Positions 8,377 through 19,100 of a stretch of DNA of 40,659 nt are shown piece by piece. Below the pieces are notes generated by a model. The model was given only the letters and a program-made list of their open reading frames with translations, made no database searches and was not told the origin of the DNA. Made by a program: the position numbers and the translations under genes. Position 1 is the first letter of the stretch, and every line of letters starts with the position of its first letter. The DNA lies in the NCBI GenBank assembly GCA_938005465.1, contig CALLNU010000003.1, positions 1-40,659 of the forward strand, written 5' to 3'. This DNA comes from an uncultured Collinsella sp. (GTDB lineage Bacteria > Actinomycetota > Coriobacteriia > Coriobacteriales > Coriobacteriaceae).

Positions 8377-11300
8377 ATGGATCTTTCGACTTTGATGCCG
8401 CAACAGCTGCAGATTGTCAAAACGCTCGACCGTCCGCTGTTTGTCTCGGCGGGCGCCGGTTCGGGCAAGACCTTTACCCTCACGCGTCGCATCGTCTACG
8501 CGCTCTCGCCTGAATCCGGTCCGTTCGTTGAACATCTTGACCAGGTGCTCGCCATTACCTTTACCAAAGATGCCGCGGCCGAGATCCGTGACCGCGTGCG
8601 CCGTGCGCTTATCGACGAGGGCATGGACGAGGAAGCACTGACCGTCGACGACGCGTGGATCTCGACCATTCACGGCATGTGCTCGCGTATCCTGCGCGCG
8701 CATGCGCTGGAGCTGGGCATCGACCCCGAGTTCACGGTGCTCACCGATACCGACGAGCTTATGGACCAGGCTGTTGAGCATGTGTTGGCCCGCGCGACGG
8801 CGCCCGATGCCGCCCCCGAGCTCGCGGCATCGCTCAAGGCCCTCTATGCCTGGTATCCCATGGCGGGCGAGGGCGGTTCCTTTGGCGCTGGCGCGACCAT
8901 CAAGGGCCTGGTGCGCGACCTGCTGGAGCTGTCGAGCCAGTTGCCGGGCGGTATGGACGACGTGTGCGTGGCGCGCGGGCAGGCCGATACCTCGGCACTC
9001 GCCGATGCCTATCGCGCGGCGCTGGGCGCAAGCAAGGCCGCGACCGAGAAGGCGCAGATGGCACTCGACGCCATTGACGCGTTCGAGGCGAGCGGCAAGA
9101 CCATGGCCGATGCAGCGCGACTCATGATGTCGTGCACCATGCCGCGCGCGAGCAAGGCATTCCCTAAGGAGCAGGTCGAGCTGCTCAAGGCCGAGGCCGC
9201 CGATGCGTTTATCAATATCGTGCTTGCCTGCGGTGGCCCGGCGCTCGATGCGCTGGTGGGCCTGGCCCGTTCCGTGGAGGCTGAGTATCGCGCGCTGAAG
9301 GCTGCCCAGTCCGCCCTCGATAATAACGACCTGCTGCGTATGGCCTACGAGGCCCTGCGCGATTACCCTGCCATCCGTGCTGCGTACGAGGGCCGCTTTA
9401 AGATGGTCATGATCGATGAGTTTCAGGATACCGACCAGATGCAGGTCGATCTGATACGCTACCTGACGGGTGCGGGGGAGCGCGCGCTGTGCACCGTGGG
9501 CGATGCGCAGCAGTCCATCTATCGCTTCCGTGGCGCCGAGGTCGAGGTGTTCCGTCGTCAGGAGCGCAAGGTGGGCTCGTCTGCCGCGCCCGAGGCGACT
9601 GCCGTGGCCGATGCCCCTGCCGGCGAACTCGTCAAACTCGTGCGCAACTTCCGCAGCCATGACGAGGTGCTGCGTTACGTGGCACGCGTCTTCGACGGCG
9701 ATGACGGCGGCCTGATGCAGGGCTTTTTGGATCTTGAGGCGAGCGACGGCCGCAAGGACACGCTGGTGGTGGACGCCTCGCGCCGCCAGGCCCTCTTTGT
9801 TGCCGGCGGCAGTATGCAGGAGCGCACACAGGCCAAGGCCCGCGCGATCGCCGAGCGCTTCCGCGCGCTTGCCGATGCCGGCCAGCCCCAGGGCGGCATG
9901 GTACTGCTGCTGGGCCGCATGACCAACGCCGATGTCTACGCCCAGGCCTTCCGCGATCAGGGGCTCGACTGCGTCATCGCAGGCGGCTCGGTCTTTGCCC
10001 AGGCAGCCGAGGTGCAGACGGTGCGTGCCCTGGTCTGCGCGCTCGCCAATCCGGCCGATACGGCGCAGGGCCTTATGCCGCTGCTCGCCTCGCCGATGTT
10101 TGCGCTCGGCGCCCAGGAGTTCCTGGCGCTGGCGACCAAGCTCGATGGCGAGACGGGGGAGACCTCGCGTCGGAATATCGACATGGGCATCATGAGCGAT
10201 TCCGATGTGCCGGGCTTGCAGGGCTTGCCGCTTGTGACGCGTGCCCGCGAGGTGCTGCGCTACGCACTGCGTCGCGTGGGGCGTGATTCGTTCGCCGCCA
10301 TCGCGCGCGACGCGGTCAATGCCTCCGGCTGGTTCGTGCGCCTGGCGCAGCGCGGCCCCGAGGGCAAGGCCATCGCCGCCAACGTGCTCAAGGCGCTCGA
10401 CGCCGTGGCCGAGGAGGAGGCCGAGTTCGGCAACTCGCCGCGTTCCATCGTGCTGGCCTTCGACCGCTTCTTGGCGGGCAAGGAGGCCCCGGGTGCCCTC
10501 AACGAGGAGGGCGACGGCGCGGTACGCATCATGACCGTGCATGCGTCCAAGGGTCTGGAGTATCCGGTCGTAGCGGTTGCCGAGTGTTTTGGCGTGCGCA
10601 AGCCGTCCGGTGCGGCTCAGATGGGGCGTGTCGAGGGCGGAGCGCAGGTCGTGGCACTGCCGGCACGCTTCGACGGCGTTAAGCTTGCCGACGGTACCTT
10701 TGTGAAGGGCGACGACGTCAAAAAGCAGTTTGAGCACGCGTTTAAGGGCAAGGGCACGTCGCTGTGGCTGCCGCCAGAGCTCATGGAGGACGTCTGCGCG
10801 ACGGGCTCTCCCGCCGAGGCATTTGCCCGCCTACGCAACGACGACCTGCAGCTTTCGCTCGAAGAGCGGGCTCGTTTGCTCTATGTCGCCATGACGCGAG
10901 CACGCGAGCTGGTGATCTTGGCGATGGATGCCGGCGTGAGTCGCGGCAAGGTTACGGCGCCGACCTTCGATGTCGAGACGGATCTGACCTACGATGTTCT
11001 GCGCCGCATTCTGCCGACGGACGCTCTGGACATGCCTCAGCTCGATAGCGACCGTTTGGTGTTCGATAACTCCAAGCCGGGCGACTACGAGCTCATCTCG
11101 CTGGCGGACTTTACGTTTGGCGAGCAGGCGTTTGAGGCCAACGCTTCGCTGGATGCCGAGGGCAGGCTTGTTCGTGGCGATGCCGATGCAGATGCTGCCG
11201 ACGATTCGGCCAGTACAATCGTCCCTGGTCCTGCCGACCCCGAGCCCGATGCGTTTGAGCTCGTGTATCCCCAGGCGGTGGGCGTGCGCATGGGCATCTG

Positions 11301-12009
11301 TCCGTATCCGATGCGTGACTCGTATAGCTACTCGTCAATCGCCGCGGCGCTCCATGCCGAGGCGGAAGACCATGCCGCCGAGGCTCGTGTTCCCATGGAC
11401 GAGGCCGGCGATGATGCGGAGTCGGATGGCTCGGAGATGACGGATGCGGACGTGGCCGCTGTCGAGCCCGCCGGCAATCCCATGGCGCTGGGCTCGGCCT
11501 TCCACGCTGCCTGCCAGTGGCTCATCGAGATGGGTGCCGATGCGCTGCCTGCTGAGCGTGCCGACGCCCTGGCGCGCCTGTGGTGCCTGACGCCGGAGCA
11601 GCGTGAACGCTTCGACGTTGCCCTGGACCGCTGGCTCAAGTCGGCTGTTCGCGCCGACCTGCTCGCGTGGCCGTGCGTTCGCGCCGAGGTGCCGTTCTTC
11701 TCACTGGGCTGCGAGGACGAGGACATTGCCCGCTACGGCGCCTATGCCGAGGGCGCCATCGATGCACTGGCCACCGACCCGGCCGATCCGTCGCGCGCAC
11801 TGGTCATCGACTACAAGACGGGTGGCACGCCGGACGAGACGCCAGACCAGCTGCTCGAGAAGCACGCCCTGCAGGCGCGCGTCTACGCCGATGCGTTGCA
11901 CAAGGCGGGCGTTGAGACGGTGACGGTCAAGTTCGTCCGCGTGGAGCAGCCGGATTCAACCATCTTCGTCGAACCCGCTGAACCTCAAGTAGTCACCTAC
12001 GACCTCTAA
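8377..12009 (+). CDS. addA: AddA-like UvrD/RecB-type helicase-nuclease
   Basis: This 1,210-residue SF1A helicase with a C-terminal nuclease would unwind and cut double-strand ends for homologous recombination. Motifs in order: AGAGSGKT (25-32, Walker A), ITFTKDAAAEIRDRV (Ia), IDEFQDTDQ (about 346, Walker B), GDAQQSIYRFRG (III), LVRNFRSHDEVL (IV), MTVHASKGLEYPVV (V) and LLYVAMTRARE (VI). The nuclease has GSAFHAA, EGAIDAL and LVIDYKTGG (about 1144). The start is 3 bases after addB, with AAGGAGG inside the 3' end of addB. It is transcribed together with addB, and an inverted repeat follows the stop. NCBI-style naming would be UvrD-helicase domain protein; the AddA role is supported by the pairing. 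Confidence 0.92.
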   Translation: MDLSTLMPQQLQIVKTLDRPLFVSAGAGSGKTFTLTRRIVYALSPESGPFVEHLDQVLAITFTKDAAAEIRDRVRRALIDEGMDEEALTVDDAWISTIHGMCSRILRAHALELGIDPEFTVLTDTDELMDQAVEHVLARATAPDAAPELAASLKALYAWYPMAGEGGSFGAGATIKGLVRDLLELSSQLPGGMDDVCVARGQADTSALADAYRAALGASKAATEKAQMALDAIDAFEASGKTMADAARLMMSCTMPRASKAFPKEQVELLKAEAADAFINIVLACGGPALDALVGLARSVEAEYRALKAAQSALDNNDLLRMAYEALRDYPAIRAAYEGRFKMVMIDEFQDTDQMQVDLIRYLTGAGERALCTVGDAQQSIYRFRGAEVEVFRRQERKVGSSAAPEATAVADAPAGELVKLVRNFRSHDEVLRYVARVFDGDDGGLMQGFLDLEASDGRKDTLVVDASRRQALFVAGGSMQERTQAKARAIAERFRALADAGQPQGGMVLLLGRMTNADVYAQAFRDQGLDCVIAGGSVFAQAAEVQTVRALVCALANPADTAQGLMPLLASPMFALGAQEFLALATKLDGETGETSRRNIDMGIMSDSDVPGLQGLPLVTRAREVLRYALRRVGRDSFAAIARDAVNASGWFVRLAQRGPEGKAIAANVLKALDAVAEEEAEFGNSPRSIVLAFDRFLAGKEAPGALNEEGDGAVRIMTVHASKGLEYPVVAVAECFGVRKPSGAAQMGRVEGGAQVVALPARFDGVKLADGTFVKGDDVKKQFEHAFKGKGTSLWLPPELMEDVCATGSPAEAFARLRNDDLQLSLEERARLLYVAMTRARELVILAMDAGVSRGKVTAPTFDVETDLTYDVLRRILPTDALDMPQLDSDRLVFDNSKPGDYELISLADFTFGEQAFEANASLDAEGRLVRGDADADAADDSASTIVPGPADPEPDAFELVYPQAVGVRMGICPYPMRDSYSYSSIAAALHAEAEDHAAEARVPMDEAGDDAESDGSEMTDADVAAVEPAGNPMALGSAFHAACQWLIEMGADALPAERADALARLWCLTPEQRERFDVALDRWLKSAVRADLLAWPCVRAEVPFFSLGCEDEDIARYGAYAEGAIDALATDPADPSRALVIDYKTGGTPDETPDQLLEKHALQARVYADALHKAGVETVTVKFVRVEQPDSTIFVEPAEPQVVTYDL

Positions 12010-12021
12010 CCCTCAGATAAC

Positions 12022-12084
12022 TTGCGGTGGAATAGTTCCTGTATTGCGGCCCAGATGGCCCAAGCGGGAACTATTTCACCGCAA
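12022..12084. repeat. Intergenic inverted repeat between addA and dnaE
   Basis: The 19-base arms 12022-12040 and 12066-12084 are reverse complements except for two positions that would form G-U pairs in RNA. The loop is 25 bases. The arm begins TTGCGGTG-AATAG exactly as the repeat at 933-995 does, so these two belong to one family. It starts 12 bases after the addA stop. Confidence 0.75.
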
Positions 12085-12141
12085 CTGCAAGAGGAGCCGT
12101 GTGGGTTTGGGCTAGGTTCGGGTGTCGTCCGCGCCGTGCGG

Positions 12142-12147
12142 TAGAAT
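12142..12147 (+). promoter_or_regulatory. Possible dnaE -10 box (TAGAAT)
   Basis: TAGAAT, 41 bases before the dnaE ATG, in the context GCGGTAGAATCG. The same TAGAAT word precedes the Rrf2 gene (3454) and the gene at 26,678 (26627). No convincing -35 is seen. A promoter here argues against the longer open frame that starts at 12,122. Confidence 0.3.
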
Positions 12148-12187
12148 CGTAACCCTAAGATCACGAACCCGCATCGGAGCTCATTAC

Positions 12188-15100
12188 ATGGCATTTGTCC
12201 ACCTGCACAATCACACTGTTTTCTCCATGCTCGACGGCGCAACCCGTATCCAGGATATGGTCAACCGCGCCGTAGAGCTGGGCATGCCCGCCGTGGCCAT
12301 TACCGACCACGGCTACATGTACGGCGTGCCCGACCTGGCGCTGGCCTGCGACGCCGTCAACCACAATACGCCCGAGTACAAGACGTGGAGCCACGACAAG
12401 GCCTTCTTGGAAAAGGACCGCCGCGACGAGCTGGTGGAGCCCGATCCCGAGTCCAGCCCGCGCGAGCATGCCCAGTATGTGAAGGACATGGCCATGTGGG
12501 ACGAGAAGGGCAACATCGACGAGCTCAAGCCGCCGCTAGTCATCAAACCCATCTTTGGCTGCGAGGTCTACTTTACGCCGGACGAGACGCTCGCCCGCGA
12601 CCATAAGCCCGAGCTCTATCACATGATCCTTCTGGCCAAGGATCAGGAGGGCTACGTCAACCTGATGCAGACGGTCTCCGAGGCCGCCGTGCAGGGCTTT
12701 TACTACAAGCCGCGCGTGACGCTCGACAACCTGCGCCGCCACGCCAAGGGCATGATCTGCACGAGCGCCTGCATCGCGGGCATCATCCCCAAATACATCG
12801 ACCGCGGCGACATGGAAGGCGCCATCAAGTGGGCCGAGACCTTCCGTGACACCTTCGAGCCCGGCGACTTCTACATCGAGATCCAGGAACACGGCATCAC
12901 CACCGACAACGGCCTGACCGACGAGCAGATGGACCGCACGCTCATCGACATCGCCAAGCAGGTGGGCGTCAAGGTCATCGCCACCAACGACTTCCACTAC
13001 CTGCGCCGCGAGGACGCGCCCGTGCAGGACGTCATCATGTGCATCGGCATGAACGCCAAGGTCGACGACCCCAACCGCATGCGCATGACCGGCTCGGAGT
13101 TTTACATGAAGACCGAGGAGGAGATGCGGGCGATGTTCCCGTATTGCCCCGAGGCCTGCGACAACACGCTCGAGATCGCCGACAAGTGCTACGTTGAGCT
13201 GGACTGGGACTCCATCATCCTGCCGCGCTTCCCGTTGCTCGATCCCGGCGAGACGCATGAGAGCCAGTTCCGCCGCGAGTGCGAGAAAGGTCTGCGTCAG
13301 CACTATGGTGACGACTGGGCCACACGCGAGATCGGTGGCGTCAACATCAAAGAACGCTTTGAGTACGAATACAAGGTCATCTGCGACAAGGGCTTTGCCG
13401 CCTACTTTTTGATCGTTGCCGAGTACGTGCAATGGGCCAAGGACAACGGCATCGGCGTCGGCCCCGGCCGTGGCTCGGCCGCCGGCGCTATCGTCGCCTA
13501 CGCCATGAACATCACCGCGTTCGACCCGCTCGAGAACGGCCTGATGTTCGAGAGGTTCCTGTCCCCGCAGCGTACCGAGATGCCCGATATCGATATGGAC
13601 TTCGACGATGAGCGGCGCCTCGAGGTCGTGGAGCACGTTCGCCAGCTCTACGGCCCCGAGAAGGTCACCCACGTCATCACCTACTCGACCATTAAGGCCA
13701 AGCAGGCCATCAACGACGCTGCACGCGTCCTGGACTACCCGGTCTACATGGGCCAGCGCCTGTCCAAGATGGTCTCGAGCGATCCCAAGGTCAAGCTCAA
13801 GCAAGTACTCGAAAAACAACCCGGCAAAGAGGATCTGTTTAACCCCGATTTTGCCGAGGCATATAAAAAGGACGACGACGCCCGCCGCATCATCGACACG
13901 GCGCTCTCTATCGAGGGCCTCACCCGTGGCGAGGGCGTGCATGCGTGCGCCGTTCTGATCTGCCGTGACCCCGTCAACGAGCACGTGCCCACCAAGCTCG
14001 ACACCAAGGGCGGCGTCGAGATTACCCAGTACGAGGGCCATACCGTTGCCGACATGGGCCTGCTCAAGATGGACTTCTTGGGCCTGCGTACGCTGACGGT
14101 TATCTCTAAGGCCAAGGCAAACATCAAAAAGAACTTCGGCATCGACATCAAAGAGGAAGAGATCCCCTTTGACGACCCCGAGATCTTTAAGCTCATGGGC
14201 TCCGGTCACACCGCCGGCGTCTTCCAGGTCGAGTCCGCCGGCATGACGGCGACGATCAAGAACATGAAGCCCACCGAGTACAAGCACGTCGTGGCATTGA
14301 TCGCCCTGTACCGCCCGGGCCCGCTGGGCGCCGGCATGGTTTCGTCCTACATCAACCGTATGAACGGCAAGGAGCCGGCCGTTTCCTATGACGACCGTCT
14401 GGACGACATCCTGGGCGAAACCTACGGCACCATGGTCTACCAGGAGCAGGTTATGCTCATCTCCGTCGAGATGTGCGGCTTCTCCAAGGGCGAATCGGAC
14501 TCGCGTATTCGTAAGCCCGTGGCTAAGAAAAAGATCAAGCTGCTCACGTCGACGGTGCTCCACTGGGAGGATGGCTCGGACGAGACCACCTACGACCACT
14601 GGATGAACGGTGCCATCAAGAACAACTACACGCGTGAGGTCGCCCAGAAGATTTGGGACGATGTTCTCGAGTTCGCATCTTACGCCTTTAACAAGTCGCA
14701 CTCCGCCGGCTACGCCATCTTGGTTATGCAGACAGCGTGGCTCAAGGCGCACTATCCGCACGAGTACATGGCGGCCGTTCTGACGTCCTACACGGGCAAG
14801 ACCGACAAGATCGTTCACTACGTCTCGGCATGCCGTCACGACGGCATCCCCGTGCTGTCGCCAGATGTCAACGAGTCCGGTACCGAGTTCACGGCCACCA
14901 AGGAGGGCGTACGCTTTGGTTTGGCCGGCATCCGCGGCGTGGGCACCGGCGTGGCGCAGGCGATTATCGCCGAGCGCGAGGCGGGCGGCCCGTTTAAGAC
15001 GCTGCACGACTTTGTCGAGCGCGTGGACTCGAGCCAGGCCAACCGCCGCGTGATCGAATCGCTCATCAAGGCAGGCGCCTTCGACTCCACGGGGTATCCG

Positions 15101-15991
15101 CGTCGCCAGATGATGCACTTTGTGGATAAGAACAACCCCGAGAACATCATCGATGCCGCTGTGAAGCGCCAAAAGGATCGTGCGAGCGGCCAGACGTCGT
15201 TCTTCGACATGTTCGGCGATGTTGAGGGTTCGGGCTTTGAGGTGAGCGTGCCCGATCCGGATGGCCAGGAGTGGGACCGTCACCTTAAGCTGAGCCAGGA
15301 GAAGGAGGTCCTGGGCATCTATGTCTCGGACCACCCGCTGCGCCCGTTTGAATATGCACTAGCCAAGGCACGCGACTTCTCGTTCTCGCAGATCGACACC
15401 GGCTACGAGGTGCAAAACCCCACAGGCGGTACCATCAACCAGGAGATTCCCGAGGGCAAGGCGCTGTGGTGGGCCGGCATGGTCTCGAGCGTGTCCAAGC
15501 GCGTGACCAAAAACGGTGACCCCATGGGCATCGTGCAGCTCGAGGACATGGAAGGCGAGGCCACGGTCGTGGTGTTCCCCAAGACCTACAAGGAGGCCGA
15601 GGGGTACCTGTACGGCGAGGTCGATCCCGAGACCGGTGCACAGCTGTCCGATGCGTTTGTGCGCATTAAGGGCAAGCTCGAGCGCTCGGACCGCGGCGAC
15701 CAGATCATCGCGCAGGAGATCGTGCCGCTGGAGCTCAACGAGGAGAGCAATAAGCCCAAGGTGTTTGAGGTCATGGTGCCCAACAGCCGCTTTAGCCAGG
15801 GCAATATGGCGCGTCTTGCCACGGTGCTTACCACCAACCCGGGCGGCGACCGCGTGGAGATCTTTATCGAGCAGGTGGACGGGCGCGTACTGCGTGCCGA
15901 GGTGCCGGTCAAGGTCAACGCGCGCTCGATTCCGCTGCTGGCCGAGGCCAAGGCCATTGTGGGTAACCAGGGTCGCGTGACGGTTATCTAG
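12188..15991 (+). CDS. dnaE: DNA polymerase III subunit alpha
   Basis: The replicative DNA polymerase catalytic subunit, 1,267 residues. The N-terminal PHP domain begins MAFVHLHNHTVFSMLDGA (metal-binding HLHNH) with AITDHG. The polymerase core shows GPGRGSAAGA (about 425) and the catalytic PDIDMDFDDERR (about 466). Further on are the thumb and fingers, the tandem HhH region and the OB fold (IVQLEDMEGEATVVVFP, about 1113). The open frame extends 22 codons upstream, but the ATG at 12188 has GGAG at 8 bases and matches the normal DnaE N-terminus. GTFGTMVYQEQVM-type active-site neighbours are intact (YGTMVYQEQVM). It is flanked by inverted repeats on both sides. Confidence 0.97.
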   Translation: MAFVHLHNHTVFSMLDGATRIQDMVNRAVELGMPAVAITDHGYMYGVPDLALACDAVNHNTPEYKTWSHDKAFLEKDRRDELVEPDPESSPREHAQYVKDMAMWDEKGNIDELKPPLVIKPIFGCEVYFTPDETLARDHKPELYHMILLAKDQEGYVNLMQTVSEAAVQGFYYKPRVTLDNLRRHAKGMICTSACIAGIIPKYIDRGDMEGAIKWAETFRDTFEPGDFYIEIQEHGITTDNGLTDEQMDRTLIDIAKQVGVKVIATNDFHYLRREDAPVQDVIMCIGMNAKVDDPNRMRMTGSEFYMKTEEEMRAMFPYCPEACDNTLEIADKCYVELDWDSIILPRFPLLDPGETHESQFRRECEKGLRQHYGDDWATREIGGVNIKERFEYEYKVICDKGFAAYFLIVAEYVQWAKDNGIGVGPGRGSAAGAIVAYAMNITAFDPLENGLMFERFLSPQRTEMPDIDMDFDDERRLEVVEHVRQLYGPEKVTHVITYSTIKAKQAINDAARVLDYPVYMGQRLSKMVSSDPKVKLKQVLEKQPGKEDLFNPDFAEAYKKDDDARRIIDTALSIEGLTRGEGVHACAVLICRDPVNEHVPTKLDTKGGVEITQYEGHTVADMGLLKMDFLGLRTLTVISKAKANIKKNFGIDIKEEEIPFDDPEIFKLMGSGHTAGVFQVESAGMTATIKNMKPTEYKHVVALIALYRPGPLGAGMVSSYINRMNGKEPAVSYDDRLDDILGETYGTMVYQEQVMLISVEMCGFSKGESDSRIRKPVAKKKIKLLTSTVLHWEDGSDETTYDHWMNGAIKNNYTREVAQKIWDDVLEFASYAFNKSHSAGYAILVMQTAWLKAHYPHEYMAAVLTSYTGKTDKIVHYVSACRHDGIPVLSPDVNESGTEFTATKEGVRFGLAGIRGVGTGVAQAIIAEREAGGPFKTLHDFVERVDSSQANRRVIESLIKAGAFDSTGYPRRQMMHFVDKNNPENIIDAAVKRQKDRASGQTSFFDMFGDVEGSGFEVSVPDPDGQEWDRHLKLSQEKEVLGIYVSDHPLRPFEYALAKARDFSFSQIDTGYEVQNPTGGTINQEIPEGKALWWAGMVSSVSKRVTKNGDPMGIVQLEDMEGEATVVVFPKTYKEAEGYLYGEVDPETGAQLSDAFVRIKGKLERSDRGDQIIAQEIVPLELNEESNKPKVFEVMVPNSRFSQGNMARLATVLTTNPGGDRVEIFIEQVDGRVLRAEVPVKVNARSIPLLAEAKAIVGNQGRVTVI

Positions 15992-16003
15992 GATGCCTTT
16001 GCC

Positions 16004-16132
16004 GGGGTAGCTAATTTGGGACGGGGCTATTTTAGCTACCCTTTGGCTGATGGCGAATGAGTCGGGGTCGGAATACATCTCAACCGACATATGGGGGTAG
16101 CTAAAATAGCCCCGTCCCAAATTAGCTACCCC
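16004..16132. repeat. Intergenic inverted repeat, 38-bp perfect arms
   Basis: The arms 16004-16041 and 16095-16132 are perfect 38-base reverse complements around a 53-base spacer. Each arm is itself nearly palindromic at its ends (GGGTAGCTA ... TAGCTACCC), so nested cruciforms are possible. It fills the whole dnaE-SNF2 gap and ends 10 bases before the ribosome site of the next gene. Confidence 0.85.
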
Positions 16133-16152
16133 GGGTGAGATTGGAGGAAGTG

Positions 16153-19100
16153 ATGGCGCAGGGGACGTTTGTGCAGGCGCTCCGGAAAGAGGCGGCGCTG
16201 AGCGGCACCTTTATGAAGGGGCGTTCGCTCATGCTCAACGGCGCCGTGCTGTCGATCGAGGACAGCGGCTCGCGCTTCTCCAAAAATGTGACGGTTGAGG
16301 GCTCGGTGCGCGGTTCGCGTGGCGACCTGTACAAGACGCACGTGGCGCTCGACATGGACGAGCACGAGGTGATCGACTACGACTGCGATTGCCCCGCCGC
16401 CTATCGTTACCCCGGTATGTGCAAGCACGCTATTGCCACGGCTCTGGCGTATTTGGATGCCAGCGGCGCCGAGCCCGTCGAAGGTTTGCGCACGCCGGTC
16501 CGCACGTTTGCGGCGCAGCCGAAACAGCCCGCGCGCAACGCGCCCAAAGCGCCGGCCGTCAATCCCAACTTTCCCTTTCCGGCGCCCGTCCCCACGAGTC
16601 CCAGCCTCATGGCGGCGCTTTCCGATCTTTCGGACGCGCGCATGGACGAGCTCGTGGCTATGCGTCGCAAGTTCGTCAGCACCATTGACCCCGATGCGCC
16701 CAAGGCAGTGCTGGAGCCCTCGCTGGTGCCGTACTACAATCCGCTGTTTGCCGATCGTTTTAACTGGGCGCTCGAGTTTCGCATTCGCTGCGGTTCGGTG
16801 TCCTACGTGGTTAAGGATATCGACGGCATGGCCGATGCCTATGTGCGCGGCGGTACGTTCTCCTATGGCAAGAAGCTTACGTTTGTCCATGTGCCCGAGG
16901 CATTCGACGACGTATCGACGAAGCTGCTCGACTTTGTCGCAATGACGGTCGCCTACCTGAGCGATATTACGAGTTCGCGCTCGGCATCGTACGACTTTGC
17001 CCGCAGCGGTTTTGTCGCCGAGCGTCAGTTGCCGGTATCCGAGTATTCCGTCGTGTCCGTGCTGGACCTGCTGCGTGGCAGGACCCTGTCCTTTGAGCCT
17101 GCTTGGTCGCGGGGGACGACGACGCATCGCGCCTACGAGGTGGCGGTCGAGCCGTCGCCGCAGGGGGAGGGCGAAGTCCCGGCCAAGCGCCCGCCGCTCC
17201 TTGCCGCCAAGATTGCACCGGCGGCGGGAGGCAGCTACGACTTGCGCCTGCCGGCCGATACGTATTGCTTTGTCGCTGGTGACGCAGCCTATCTGGTCGA
17301 TACGCGCCGCGCACGCCGTACCGACACAGCGTTTGCCCAGCATGCGGCACCGTTCCTATCGCACTTGTTGCCCTGCCGCACGCCGGTCCATATCGCCGCC
17401 GACCAGGTGGGCGAGTTCTGCCGCATGGCGCTGCCTATCTTGCGCGACTACACCGACCTGACCGCTCCCGCCGCGCTCGACGCCGTGGCGCCCGAGCCGA
17501 GCTTTGCCATGGCGATCGGCGTCGACGATGGTCTTGTGATCTGCAAGATTACGGTGACCTACGGCGATTGGTCGGCAGATCTCTTTAGTCTTGGTGCTCC
17601 GGGCAGTCCCTTCGAAGAACAACGCCCCGGCGTTCCGCCCCGCGATACGGTGGCGGAGTTTCGCGTTATGGATACGGCTGCCCTGTACTTCGATTTCTAC
17701 GAGGGCGGCCTGGCATTTGAGGAGCGCGATGACGAGAGCCTGTTCCGCTTGCTGACCGAGGGGCTGGCGGCTTTGTCCGAGCTGGGCGAGGTCATGCTTA
17801 GCGATCGCCTGCGCCAGATCTCGGTCCGTCCTGCGCCCAAGCTTTCGGTGCGTGCAACCGTCAAGAGTAACCTGCTCGACGTCGAACTGGGCGCGAGCGG
17901 CCTTTCGGCGGTCGACCTTGCCATCTATCTCGATTCGTACCAGCGCCACCAGACGTTCGCTCGCCTTACATCCGGCGACATTGTGCGCCTGGATGAGGGA
18001 GCTCGCGCCGCGTTTGGTCTTGCCGAGGAACTGGGCGTCGATGCCGTCGACCTGCTCGACGGCGTGTCGCTTCCCGCGTCGAGCACCCTTTTTGTCGATA
18101 GCATGCTCGCGCGCACGCCCTCGCTCGAAGCCGATCGCGACGCCGCATTCCGCCGCACCGTCGAGCGCCTGGACACGCTCGGCAAGATGGACTTTACGGT
18201 ACCCGCCTCGCTCAAGGCTACGCTGCGTGGCTACCAGGTCGACGGCTACCAGTGGCTCGGCTCGCTTGAGCATTTGGGCCTTGGCGGCATCTTGGCCGAC
18301 GATATGGGCCTGGGTAAAACACTGCAGATGATCGCGCACATTCTGGCGCGCGTGGAGGCGGGGGACACCAAGCCCACGCTTGTGGTGTGCCCTGCGTCGC
18401 TTGTGTACAACTGGACCGCCGAGCTGGAGCGCTTTGCCCCGTCGCTTGATGTGTGCGCCATTGTGGGTGCCAAGGCTCAACGCCGCGTGCAAATTGCCGG
18501 CGTGGCCGAGCATAACGTGGTGGTAACGTCGTATGACCTTATGCGCCGCGACATCGACGAATACGTCGAGCAGGACTTTGCCCGCGTGGTGCTCGACGAG
18601 GCCCAGTACATTAAAAACCCGCTCACCCAGGTGGCCCGCGCTGCCAAGCGCCTGCCGGCCGGCGTGCGCTTTGCCTTGACGGGCACGCCCATCGAAAACC
18701 GTCTGTCCGAGCTCTGGAGCATCTTCGACTTTTTGATGCCGGGCCTTCTGGGCACGCGCGACTCATTTGCCAAGCGCTTTGAGGGTCCCGTCGAACATGC
18801 CGAGGGTGACAGCGCCGCTCGTCTGCAGGCGCTCGTGTCGCCGTTTGTGCTGCGTCGCGTCAAGGAAGATGTGGTGGCCGACCTGCCCGAGAAGATCGAG
18901 GATACGGTGATGGCGCAGCTTACCGGAGAGCAGCGCAAGCTCTACCTGGCCAACCAGGACCGCATTGCCCAGCAGGTGCAGCACCGCGAGGCCGGGGAGT
19001 TTAAGAAAGATAAACTCAAGGTGCTTGCCGAACTCACCAAGCTGCGTCAGATCTGCTGCGACCCGCATCTGCACTACTCGGACTACAAGGCGGGAAGCGC

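Noticed and set aside
7456..10737. 1,093-codon minus-strand frame over addB/addA
   Set aside because: It spans two clear plus-strand genes and reads as low-complexity Arg/His/Gly/Ala-rich text. It is a codon-bias shadow.
12536..15334. 932-codon minus-strand frame over dnaE
   Set aside because: Antisense of a well-supported gene; the predicted protein has no motifs.
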